From: Nitrosopumilaceae archaeon
GTDB taxonomy: Archaea > Thermoproteota > Nitrososphaeria > Nitrososphaerales > Nitrosopumilaceae
Direction of reading: 5' to 3'
Length of the DNA stretch: 13,538 bases
NCBI GenBank assembly: GCA_021296165.1
Contig: JAGWAW010000072.1
Span: forward strand, 1-13,538
The position numbers and the translations under genes are program-made. Below the pieces are notes generated by a model, which ran no database searches, was not told the origin of the DNA, and saw nothing but the letters and a program-made list of their open reading frames with translations. Every line of letters begins with the position of its first letter. Within the stretch, counting starts at the first letter, position 1. This document shows positions 1-7,239 of the stretch, piece by piece.

Positions 1-348
1 GCCTGTCGCGGCGTGCTTTGTGACCGCCAACCGGCAGAATGCTAGCGAGAGCGGCCCCAAACTGCCCGATCAGTTACCTCCAACATTTGGAATATGAGCG
101 ATGCCCGATGTCCGTCATTCCCAAGGGCGGCCTCCCAAGGTATACACGGCTCCCAAGCCAGAGCCGAGTGACATGTCTGCCGTTACGGCAATAACGAATG
201 GAAATTCTGAAACACTGCATTGCCCTTAAAATCCAACCGCCATGGGCTCCCGTCTTGTGCCCACCGATGCGTCGTCTCCGCGCAAAAACCGAGCCGCGTT
301 ATGTTGGCCCAGTGGGGGGGGGGCTCGCGACACCTGTTCTCCGATATG
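1..348. other. Left-edge region without a supported gene
   Basis: No reading frame here looks like a protein I recognise. One plus-strand frame is open from base 2 to a stop near 95-97 and could be the last 31 codons of a gene to the left, but nothing supports that. Visible structure: an inverted repeat CGGCTC/GAGCCG at 147-152 and 161-166 with an 8-nt loop; a small hairpin TGCCG-TTA-CGGCA at 178-190; and an uninterrupted run of ten G at 314-323. The stretch lies just beyond the 3' end of the minus-strand polymerase gene, so it should hold that gene's 3' untranslated region and terminator. Confidence 0.6.
284..288 (-). terminator. Possible T-tract terminator of the polymerase gene
   Basis: Read on the minus strand, the sequence about 60 nt past the polymerase stop codon contains a five-T run flanked by G/C-rich sequence. 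Archaeal RNA polymerase commonly stops at short T-rich tracts without needing a hairpin. It is the first such tract downstream of the gene. No transcript data are available, so this is a weak positional inference. Confidence 0.3.
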
Positions 349-3300
349 TCATCCCCAGAAGAACTCGTCCAGCCCCGACTGCTTTCCCTTGCCCATTATG
401 GTGTCAAAGTCCAGACCCATCGACGAGACTATCTGATCCAGCGTAGACTGCATAAATTCGACATATTTTGGGGTGTCTATTTCGCTGGCGTTGGCCATGG
501 AGACTGGCTTTACGCCCGATTGCGTAAACGTCTTGACGTACGATACTCTTTCGCCACGCTTCAGCCTGCGACCCTCGTGGGACTCCAGCATCTTGGCAGC
601 CCTGACGTGTTGAGGTATGGTCTTTGTGTATTCGTCGACGGCTTTGCTCATTGTCATGTTGAACGCCAACTCCTCCACCGGAACGTTCCTGGCCTCTAGC
701 CGCTTGCCACCCTCGCCTATCTTTTCGGATATCCCCTTTCGGGCCCGCTCGAACTCTTCGGCGTTACGGACGCTTGACAGTATGGATATTACGTCCTCAA
801 ACAGTCCCTTGATGAACGGTGGCGTGTGGGACTTTTTTCCGGTCAATCCCTTTATGTCTACCATGCCGGATTTTGTGACCCCAAAATAGTTTTTTTTCCT
901 GTTGGAGAGCACACAGTACCTGTACTCCTTGTCCACTTCCAACTCCACGCCGTGATCCCTCTTGGCAGCGTCCACCACCGTCCTGATTTGGTCTTCGGTA
1001 GGGTTCTTTAGAAATAGCGAGTCGGTGTTGTGGAGCAGTATGTTGCCGATACCACCACAAAAGTGGTGGTTGGATGTCTCCACGTCGTAGACGTACCCGT
1101 CCGCCTGGCGGATGCGTATCTCGCGAATGATGTCAGACTCCGGCGCCTTGGTGCCCTCGGCCGGCCTTATCTGCAAGATGTTGGTCCCGTCCTTGCGCGA
1201 CAGGGTGTAGCCAAGCCCCAGGCCGTTCATTATGTGGGCCACGCCCTGTAGCAGAAAGTATCCTTCCGGCCCGGCCTCTATGGCGCTAGCGCGGCCCCGC
1301 GCCCAGCCAAGCCCCTCTAGAAGTCCAGCTAGGTACCTTTGCCGCGCGGCAACTCCCGCGTTAAGTACGGCGGCCGGAACCCCACCACGGTCCAGAGCGT
1401 CGCACGTTTTGATCCGTACGACGCAGTTCTTCGCGGCAATCTCCATGATGCCCTCGCCCGCAGGCGCGGAGCCAGGCGCGCCGCCGGCTCCCAGCTCCCT
1501 GCCATCATCGAACCCCCAGCGCCGTGCCTTGTCGAGCGATACGATACTGGCCCCGGCATTGGGGAGGCAAACGAACTGGTTTATGCGGTCTCCCACCTTC
1601 AGGTCCGTGGGCTTCACGGCTCTGCCGTTTATTACCAGGCTGTGGTCTCCAGTGCACTCCACGTATCCGGTCGTTGTCAGGATGTGGTATATGTCCTTGC
1701 GGACCCGGTGCCTGTACACATGTTTGACGTTCGCAAATCCGCCATCAGTCCACACCTGCACGCCGGAAAGGCGCGGATCATACAGTCGGTTGATGGGGAT
1801 TATGCGCACCATCTCGTCTTTTTTTATGACGACCGGGGTGTTGCCTGTCACGCTGTCGCCGTACAACACGTCTATGTCCGCCTTTTCGCATATCTTGATC
1901 GTCTCCTGGATGGTGTGCCGCCCGACGGCGGTGGTGGCTTCGGCGGCGGGCAGAAAGTACAGGGGGAATATGTCGGCACCCATAACGCCGTAGCTGGCGT
2001 TCAGTATTACTTTTAGGGCCTGAGTGACTACTATGTACTGCTGGCGCTCCTCGGGCTCGATGGATTCGGACTTTGAGAGGGCCTTGTAGTAGTTTACCCT
2101 GAGGTCCCGCAGGGATCCTATTATCATTGCAGTGATCCCGTTTTTTTTGCTGCAGACCCAATGATTGGTCTGGGGTATGGTGTTGGTTCTGCATTCTGCA
2201 TGGGGACACCTTACGGTCTCGTACGAGATGTTTTTGACCTTTATTATGCTGGGATACAGGCTTGCAAAGTCCACGACGGTGACCTCGAAGTGGACGCCCT
2301 CTACGGGCTCTATGACCAGCCCGCCGCGGTATTTCTTGTCCTTTATCACCGCGTCGGCGGTTACCTCGGAGGTTCGGGCGGACAGCTCCTTCTGTCCGGG
2401 AATGCGCGCCCCGATCCTGCGGTGCTCGTAAAACAGGAGGCTCCTGATCCACTGCGACACCCCCATCCTGGATATGTCGTCAATGGGCATCCTGCCGATG
2501 CGCGCTATTATCACAAGCAAGTTCATGAGTAGGTTGCCGTTGAAGGTTGTGAGTTTGAGCGTGAGCCGGGCATCATTATAGCAATAGTTGGCCGTCTCGT
2601 ACAGGGTGAGGCTGCCCAGGGGCTTGCCGTAGTCTATCTTCCGCTCGCCCAGTAGCGCATGGGAAACGCTATCCAGCGAAAAGCTTGTATATTTTTGCGA
2701 GAACGCGTATATTTGGAAGGATCGGTTGGACATTGTCCTGTACAGGTCTATGTGCACGCCCCGCCGCAGGGTGGCGGCGTTCTTCATCATGTATAGGGGG
2801 TTTTCATCACCGGGCACGTCCAGCGCCCTGGCCCGGTTGTACAGGTACGGCAGGTCGAACTCATCACCGTTGTATGTCAGCACGAATGGAAAGTCGGCAA
2901 TTATGTCGAATGCGTCCTGTATCATCTTTTTTTCATCCTTATAGAATATTATGTCCACGTCGTCGGCCAGCTCGTTGGTGCCCTTTTGCACACCGGTGTC
3001 TAGTACGAGCATCCGCTTGAACCCGTCCGTCCCAGCGAATCCTACCGCCGTGATGCGCTTCTCGGCGATCTTGGGGTCTGGTATGCGCCCCTCTTGAGCG
3101 TCCACCTCGATGTCCACCGCTACGCGCCTCATCTCGGGGATGGGCTGGTTGAGCAGGTGGGCCCATTCTTCTATGAATTCTTGGAACTGTACCGGGTCCA
3201 CCACCTCCTTGTTAGTTATCTTGTCCCACAGGAGGGACTTGAGGGCCATCTGGACATCCTCTGTTATATCTTCGTCGTGGGCCACCACCTTGGAATCGCG

Positions 3301-3729
3301 TATGGCGTAGTGCTTTCCCACTATGAGGCCTCGGTCGTACAGGTAGTTCTCGTAGTATTTTATGTCGGACTCCCAGGTCTCGATTCTGTTGCGTATGCTG
3401 TCGGGGGTGCCACCGATGGCCAGGGGATCTCCGGCAACTATCTTGGACATGGTTATGGTCTTGTCCTCGGCTAGGTCGAACAGCTTCACCGGCTTTATGT
3501 CTGTGATGTCTCCCCTGCCGCCTATCTCGCGCCTTATATCGTCAGGGGTCATCATGGAGTAGCAGTACGGCTTGTGCCCGGTGTTGTCCTTCCAGAGTAT
3601 TATCTTCTGTTCCCGGGGCTCGTAGAATTTTAGGAGCGCCGACTTGGACATGGCGTCGTAGGTGGCTGAGACCAGCATTGATGGCGGTAACTCGTCTATC
3701 TCGTCGGGTTTGTCTACTTTGGACGACAT
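349..3729 (-). CDS. polB: Family-B DNA polymerase with proofreading exonuclease, interrupted by an intein
   Basis: Replicative DNA polymerase, 1126 codons including a 276-residue intein; the spliced protein would be 850 residues, normal for an archaeal PolB. Numbering is from the chosen ATG. Exonuclease motifs: Exo I DIE (D206, E208), Exo II NGDEFD (N287, D292), Exo III YxxxD (Y382, D386). Polymerase motifs: A, DFASLYPSII (D487); B, KVILNASYG (K573, N577, Y580); C, YGD 623-625 joined after splicing to TDS 902-904. Three cysteines (C508, C513, C526) between A and B may bind metal. A KKNYFG motif lies after motif C. The C-terminus carries QSGLDEFF, a canonical PCNA-interacting box. An ATG eight codons earlier (3751-3753) would overlap the deaminase by 20 bp; the chosen ATG at 3727-3729 starts 4 bp after the deaminase stop and has GAGG 9 nt upstream. 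Likely co-transcribed with the deaminase. Confidence 0.96.
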   Translation of the reverse strand: MSSKVDKPDEIDELPPSMLVSATYDAMSKSALLKFYEPREQKIILWKDNTGHKPYCYSMMTPDDIRREIGGRGDITDIKPVKLFDLAEDKTITMSKIVAGDPLAIGGTPDSIRNRIETWESDIKYYENYLYDRGLIVGKHYAIRDSKVVAHDEDITEDVQMALKSLLWDKITNKEVVDPVQFQEFIEEWAHLLNQPIPEMRRVAVDIEVDAQEGRIPDPKIAEKRITAVGFAGTDGFKRMLVLDTGVQKGTNELADDVDIIFYKDEKKMIQDAFDIIADFPFVLTYNGDEFDLPYLYNRARALDVPGDENPLYMMKNAATLRRGVHIDLYRTMSNRSFQIYAFSQKYTSFSLDSVSHALLGERKIDYGKPLGSLTLYETANYCYNDARLTLKLTTFNGNLLMNLLVIIARIGRMPIDDISRMGVSQWIRSLLFYEHRRIGARIPGQKELSARTSEVTADAVIKDKKYRGGLVIEPVEGVHFEVTVVDFASLYPSIIKVKNISYETVRCPHAECRTNTIPQTNHWVCSKKNGITAMIIGSLRDLRVNYYKALSKSESIEPEERQQYIVVTQALKVILNASYGVMGADIFPLYFLPAAEATTAVGRHTIQETIKICEKADIDVLYGDSVTGNTPVVIKKDEMVRIIPINRLYDPRLSGVQVWTDGGFANVKHVYRHRVRKDIYHILTTTGYVECTGDHSLVINGRAVKPTDLKVGDRINQFVCLPNAGASIVSLDKARRWGFDDGRELGAGGAPGSAPAGEGIMEIAAKNCVVRIKTCDALDRGGVPAAVLNAGVAARQRYLAGLLEGLGWARGRASAIEAGPEGYFLLQGVAHIMNGLGLGYTLSRKDGTNILQIRPAEGTKAPESDIIREIRIRQADGYVYDVETSNHHFCGGIGNILLHNTDSLFLKNPTEDQIRTVVDAAKRDHGVELEVDKEYRYCVLSNRKKNYFGVTKSGMVDIKGLTGKKSHTPPFIKGLFEDVISILSSVRNAEEFERARKGISEKIGEGGKRLEARNVPVEELAFNMTMSKAVDEYTKTIPQHVRAAKMLESHEGRRLKRGERVSYVKTFTQSGVKPVSMANASEIDTPKYVEFMQSTLDQIVSSMGLDFDTIMGKGKQSGLDEFFWG
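1027..1854 (-). mobile_element. Intein in DNA polymerase motif C (pol-c site), endonuclease apparently decayed
   Basis: An in-frame 276-residue protein intron splits the catalytic YGD|TDS motif between Asp and Thr. Splicing elements visible: Ser at position 1 as the first nucleophile (instead of the commoner Cys); block B TGDH at 68-71; block F around YVYDVET followed by NHHF at about 254-265; and the C-terminal His-Asn (275-276) followed by Thr as +1 nucleophile. All catalytic residues for splicing are therefore present. Between them is only one weak LAGLIDADG-like stretch (LAGLLEGLGW, 175-184), in which both the acidic position and the glycine pattern deviate. A Gly/Ala/Pro-rich linker lies at about 122-135. 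Full LAGLIDADG inteins usually exceed 400 residues with two such motifs, so the homing endonuclease is probably shortened and inactive. Removal is required for an active polymerase, since the split falls beside a metal-binding Asp. Confidence 0.93.
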
Positions 3730-3733
3730 CGCA

Positions 3734-4246
3734 TCAGTCCTCGTTTCCGACATTCAGCCCGTCGATCCACCGGGAGATGCGTCCAGCGTCCATATGCACT
3801 ACCTCTATCTTGGCACTGTCTATCAGATCCTGGGCCTTCTCGGGATACTCGCTTATGCAGACGAACCTCTCTATCCCTATGGTGATGGCCATCTTGGAAC
3901 AGTCCAGGCAAGGGGTAGCGGTACTGTACAGGGTGGCCCCGCTGACGGCTCCTATCCCCAGGATGGCGCAGTGTATTATGGCGTTGGCCTCGGCGTGAGT
4001 GCACATGCACCTCTCCAGCGCCTCGCCGGAAGCCACCAGGCCGTTCACCCGGTCCCGGCACCTCTCACATCCGCCCTCGTAGCAGTTTTTGATTCCCGGG
4101 GGCGTTCCGTTGTACCCGGTGGCCAGCTGCCGGTGGTTCTTGGCTATGACGGCTCCAACCTTTCTGGCGATGCAGTTGGATCTAAGCTTGGCCAACACCG
4201 CCTGTAGCATAAAGTACTCGTCCCAGTCGGGCCTCTCAAACTCCAA
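3734..4246 (-). CDS. Deoxycytidylate (dCMP) deaminase, ComEB type
   Basis: Zinc enzyme converting dCMP to dUMP, the precursor for thymidylate. Numbering from the chosen start: FERPDWDEYF at the N-terminus, GYNGTPPG at about 44-51, the zinc and proton-shuttle motif HAE at 84-86, and the second zinc motif PCLDC with C113 and C116. Extra cysteines C55, C60 and C63 (CYEGGCERC) resemble the additional zinc site of dCMP deaminases and help separate it from cytidine or guanine deaminases. Length, 170 residues, is usual. The start is the TTG at 4244-4246, chosen because family members begin just before the (F)ERPxWDEYF segment. The frame stays open to another TTG at 4310-4312, giving 22 more low-complexity residues; there is no ATG before the internal Met in EYFM. 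The stop lies 4 bp before the chosen polymerase start, so the two genes form an operon linking dTTP supply with replication. Confidence 0.92.
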   Translation of the reverse strand: MEFERPDWDEYFMLQAVLAKLRSNCIARKVGAVIAKNHRQLATGYNGTPPGIKNCYEGGCERCRDRVNGLVASGEALERCMCTHAEANAIIHCAILGIGAVSGATLYSTATPCLDCSKMAITIGIERFVCISEYPEKAQDLIDSAKIEVVHMDAGRISRWIDGLNVGNED

Positions 4247-4267
4247 CGACCCCCCGGAGCTATACGT

Positions 4268-4276
4268 CCTATTTGC
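4268..4276 (-). promoter_or_regulatory. Weak candidate box A for the deaminase-polymerase operon
   Basis: On the minus strand GCAAATAGG lies about 22-30 nt upstream of the TTG at 4246. It is the only A/T-richer element at the usual leaderless distance, but it matches the archaeal box A poorly. It mildly favours the shorter deaminase start. Confidence 0.25.
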
Positions 4277-4859
4277 CTGTTGCCCCGTCCGGGTGCCGGG
4301 GGCTGATGTCAAGAGGCGGGCGCCTAGGGTGAGACGCGGGTCTTGGTGGCGGCCGGATGTTGTCGTCGCAAGGCTGCACGGCCCATGGCTTGCCCGGCAG
4401 CCGGGTGGGCTCTGCTGGTATTGGGGATGCTGGACACGATACAGGCGTTGGAATCGTGGGGCAGAATGTGTTCGGCAGAGGTTGGGCGCGCGCTATTCTG
4501 GTTGCCGTTACGTTTAAGCGCGATATGTAGCCGGATCTGGGTCCAGTTCGGGCACTTGGGAAATGCCTGAATTGTACTGTTTGGATGTGGGTATTTGTAC
4601 ATGCACCGGCGATATCGTCACATATCTATCCTATCTTATGCTAATACGTGTTTTTCATACCTCCTTGCATCAGGGCCTTGTGGCCGGCTGGTCCGTCCAC
4701 CGCCCGCGCTCGGCTGGCCGCTGGCTATGCAGCGAATCCACGCTCAAGTATGTGGGGGGTGTGCATGGCATGCCGTACTGCAATCAGACCCGGTAAAATC
4801 CCCCGCTTTCGATTCAGAGCCGGATCTACGCATGTTCGCACATTGAACCCGCCACCTGT

Positions 4860-4873
4860 GGAACTTTAGTTCC
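4860..4873. repeat. Small inverted repeat GGAAC-TTTA-GTTCC upstream of the helicase promoter
   Basis: Perfect 5-bp arms with a 4-nt centre, ending about 17 bp before the helicase box A. The position would suit a regulator binding upstream of TBP/TFB, but an arm this short can occur by chance. Confidence 0.3.
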
Positions 4874-4888
4874 GTGCCAAGGCAAACC

Positions 4889-4895
4889 AATTAAA
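4889..4895 (+). promoter_or_regulatory. Box A (TATA element) of the helicase gene
   Basis: AATTAAA lies 23-29 nt before the GTG at 4918, the distance expected when transcription starts at or next to the initiation codon. There is no purine-rich ribosome-binding site between the two, so the mRNA is probably leaderless. This supports GTG 4918 as the start. Confidence 0.65.
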
Positions 4896-4917
4896 CCGGC
4901 GTCTGTGGCCTCATATC

Positions 4918-6420
4918 GTGCGGTACGTTGAGAGGAGGTACGTCCGAAAGGATGCCGTAGAGTACCGGGAGTATCAAGCAAACATGGCGCAAGAGGCTGT
5001 AGGGGAGAACAGCATCGTGGTGCTGCCCACCGGCCTCGGCAAGACCGCCATAGCACTGCATGTAATGGCCGAGTACCTGGCCAGGGGCACCGGGGCGGTG
5101 CTCTTCTTGGCGCCCACGCGCGTGCTGACGGGCCAGCACCACACGTTCCTAAAGTCTGCTCTTACCATAGAGGACATATCCCTGATAACCGGCGAGGACA
5201 CCCTGCCACGTAGGAAGAAGAGGTGGATGGCCAGCGTCATCTGCGCCACGCCAGAGATAGCGCGCAACGACTTTGACCGCGGGCTCATCCATCCAGCGCA
5301 GTTTGCCTTGGTGATATTCGACGAGGTCCACCGCATGGTGGGGGATTATGCCTATTCCGGAATAGCTCAAAAGTTCGTTGGGAGGGACGTCCGACTGGTG
5401 GGGATGACCGCCACGCTGCCCAGCGAGGTGGCGAAGGCCACCGAGATACTGACACGCCTGCACGCCTCCCGGGTTGCCGAACGCACCGAGGACAGCCCCG
5501 ATGTCCGCCCTTACATACAGGAAACAGACGTCGAATGGATGATGGTGGATCTGCCGCCGGCGATGATACGCATGCAGAGAGACCTAAAACAGGCCCTCTC
5601 GGGCAGGTACGAGGTGCTCAGGGGCCATGGCTTTACAAACCTGACCGCTCCGTCCCTCTCGGCCCTGCTGAAGATCCGGCCACTGGTGATGAACCGCTAC
5701 CGGAGGTCTGCCGTTACACTCTTCTCGGCAATCCGTATACACTATGCGTTGAACATGCTGGAGGCGCATGGGATCACGCCCTTTCTGAACTTTTGCGAGC
5801 GTACCAGAAAGAAAGGGGGGCCGGGAACCGCGGCGCTGCTCGACTCGGACCCGCTATTCTCCAGGACAATACGCGCCGCCCAATCAGAGCAGGCTCGGGG
5901 TTTGGAACACCCCAAAATTCTCAAGCTCCGTGAGATCATTGAAAGCATACCCGGCAAGGTTCTCATCTTTGCCAGCTATCGTGACTCGGTGGACATCATC
6001 CATAAGAGCCTGAATCAGATGGGCATACCCTCGGCAATCCTCATAGGCAAGTCCGGCGAGACCGGGCTGAAACAGAAGAAGCAGATAGAGACAGTCCAAA
6101 AATTCCGCGAAGGTCTGTACCGCGTGCTTGTAGCCACCAGGGTGGGTGAGGAGGGCCTGGACATTGCCGAGGTGACCCACGTGATATTCTACGACAACGT
6201 CCCCAGCTCCATCCGGTACGTGCAGAGGAAGGGGCGCACCGGCCGCAGGGACGCCGGTAAGCTCATCGTGTTGATTGCAAAGAATACGGTGGATGAGACT
6301 TATTACTGGATCAGCAAGAGAAAGGTAAAGGCAGCCAGCACGATGGCCCGCAAGATCACCGGTATACTCAAGGATAACCAGAACATGCCCGTGCAGACCG
6401 GCATAGACGCCTTCAACTGA
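4918..6420 (+). CDS. Hef/FANCM-type superfamily-2 helicase lacking the nuclease domain
   Basis: ATP-dependent DNA helicase, probably acting on stalled or branched replication forks. Of 500 residues: motif I LPTGLGKT at 36-43 (the LPTGLGKT form is typical of Hef/FANCM/Mph1), motif Ia APTRVL around 65-70, motif II DEVH at 135-138, motif III TAT at 164-166, a helical insert about 200-340 as in Hef, motif V VATRVGEEGLDI at 405-416 and motif VI QRKGRTGRR at 436-444. Euryarchaeal Hef carries an XPF-type nuclease after the helicase; here the protein stops about 55 residues past motif VI, so it is a helicase-only form. The last residues, QTGIDAFN, resemble a PCNA-interacting box. Motif II has Val where DEAH proteins have Ala. 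Start is GTG at 4918, supported by the box A 23-29 nt upstream. The stop is 7 bp from the convergent parvulin stop. Confidence 0.9.
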   Translation: MRYVERRYVRKDAVEYREYQANMAQEAVGENSIVVLPTGLGKTAIALHVMAEYLARGTGAVLFLAPTRVLTGQHHTFLKSALTIEDISLITGEDTLPRRKKRWMASVICATPEIARNDFDRGLIHPAQFALVIFDEVHRMVGDYAYSGIAQKFVGRDVRLVGMTATLPSEVAKATEILTRLHASRVAERTEDSPDVRPYIQETDVEWMMVDLPPAMIRMQRDLKQALSGRYEVLRGHGFTNLTAPSLSALLKIRPLVMNRYRRSAVTLFSAIRIHYALNMLEAHGITPFLNFCERTRKKGGPGTAALLDSDPLFSRTIRAAQSEQARGLEHPKILKLREIIESIPGKVLIFASYRDSVDIIHKSLNQMGIPSAILIGKSGETGLKQKKQIETVQKFREGLYRVLVATRVGEEGLDIAEVTHVIFYDNVPSSIRYVQRKGRTGRRDAGKLIVLIAKNTVDETYYWISKRKVKAASTMARKITGILKDNQNMPVQTGIDAFN

Positions 6421-6427
6421 GTGCTAC

Positions 6428-6706
6428 TCATGCGGTCCGCTTTATGATGTGGTATCCGTACTCCGTCTTAATCGGCCCGGATATCTGGCCTACATTCAGT
6501 ACAAAGGCGGCCTCCTCAAATGGCTTTACCATCCGGCCTCGACCAAAATACCCCAAATTGCCGTTCTTTCTGGCGCTGCCCGTATCCAGAGACAGTTCCT
6601 TGGCCAGGTCGCCGAACTTCTCCCGGCCCTTGAGCCTCTCCAGTATCTGGAGGGCCTCCCCCTGCTTCTTGACCAGAATATGCGAACACTTTATCTTGGC
6701 GACCAT
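6428..6706 (-). CDS. Parvulin-type peptidyl-prolyl cis-trans isomerase
   Basis: Small rotamase that speeds cis-trans isomerisation of peptide bonds before proline. The 92 residues are one bare parvulin domain: CSHILVK near the N-terminus with the first conserved histidine (H9), LGYFGRGRMVKPFEEAAF in the middle (M59 and F63 belong to the substrate pocket), and GYHIIK near the end with the second histidine (H86). No signal peptide, WW domain or membrane anchor is present, so it should be cytosolic. It resembles, from memory, the characterised small parvulins of Cenarchaeum and Nitrosopumilus. The frame is open 27 codons further upstream to an ATG at 6785-6787, but the chosen ATG (6704-6706) gives the family's usual N-terminus and lies 25-31 nt after a box A. 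Convergent with the helicase. Confidence 0.95.
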   Translation of the reverse strand: MVAKIKCSHILVKKQGEALQILERLKGREKFGDLAKELSLDTGSARKNGNLGYFGRGRMVKPFEEAAFVLNVGQISGPIKTEYGYHIIKRTA

Positions 6707-6730
6707 CGGGTCGGTGACGGGGGCAGGCAA

Positions 6731-6737
6731 CTTAACT
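6731..6737 (-). promoter_or_regulatory. Box A of the parvulin gene
   Basis: On the minus strand AGTTAAG lies 25-31 nt before the ATG at 6706. The spacing matches a leaderless archaeal promoter and helps choose the shorter parvulin start. Confidence 0.5.
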
Positions 6738-6787
6738 GTTGCTATGTGGATTCTGTACCTCATCAGGTCTGCCCCCCAGACAAGCAC

Positions 6788-7239
6788 AAATCATCGCATT
6801 ATGGACGTATCCTGAGTGTAAAAACTAGGCGAATCTGGGAATGTACTGGATTCTGCATGGATCCAAGTCCCTGAGCGCACATCTTGTCGGTAAGCGTGGA
6901 GCTTATTATGCCATACAGCCGGGACGGGCAGCTGTTGGATTTATCTACCGCTAATTGGTATGAAGAGTTAGATACTGGTAACACTTAGTTGAAGATGTTA
7001 ATCAAAGATCAACGCTTGTGGACCTGAACCCGTGCCGGATTCCCCTCGTAAGAGCGGCTGGTTACGCGAACGTGTTTAGGTGATTTTGGGGGACCATCTG
7101 CGCAAAAAATACGCGCCCCATCCGTGCCAGTTTGGCATAACATGCTCTAGGTACACTGGGGAATATTCATAATCGACAAAAACCCGCCAAAAACTGCAAA
7201 CTGAGAATGCTTTAATACCACACGTATGATGCGGTTCCC
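6788..7239. other. Spacer between parvulin and the TnpB-like ORF
   Basis: No convincing gene. A 37-codon plus-strand frame (ATG at 6841, stop TAA near 6952-6954) reads like ordinary protein, but has no homology I recognise and no clear promoter; it could be chance or a remnant. A/T-rich patches cluster around 6940-7020 and 7170-7217. No tRNA fold was found by eye. Confidence 0.45.
7211..7217 (+). promoter_or_regulatory. Box A of the TnpB-like ORF
   Basis: TTTAATA lies 23-29 nt before the ATG at 7240, at the leaderless distance and of good quality. It implies that the downstream ORF, although apparently truncated, may still be transcribed. Confidence 0.55.

Larger units (their letters stand above)
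4247..4917. other. Divergent spacer between the deaminase and helicase genes
   Basis: This 671-bp stretch separates two genes transcribed away from each other. Short open frames exist on both strands but none shows conserved-looking sequence or a good start signal. I see no tRNA or rRNA. Notable points: a pyrimidine-rich part around 4620-4670 with a five-T run; repeated CGGCTGG words around 4684 and 4710; a small inverted repeat at 4860-4873; and the helicase box A at 4889-4895. It is long for a compact archaeal genome and could carry a non-coding RNA, but nothing identifies one. Confidence 0.5.

Noticed and set aside
1027..1854. Interruption of motif C as a frameshift or assembly error
   Set aside because: The frame stays open throughout and all splicing motifs are in order, so an intein explains it fully.
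1232..2016. Two long plus-strand open frames (253 and 225 codons) opposite the polymerase intein
   Set aside because: They lie antisense to a clearly conserved gene, have no recognisable motifs and follow from the high G+C content.
1778..2452. 224-codon minus-strand frame overlapping polB in another frame
   Set aside because: Arg/His/Gly-rich composition typical of a frame-shifted shadow; the polymerase motifs A and B are in the other frame.
4324..4602. 92-codon minus-strand frame in the spacer before the helicase
   Set aside because: No motif, no box A at a suitable distance and unbiased third codon positions.
6841..6954. 37-codon plus-strand ORF in the spacer after the parvulin gene
   Set aside because: Reads plausibly but lacks homology, a ribosome-binding site and a well-placed promoter; too short to claim.
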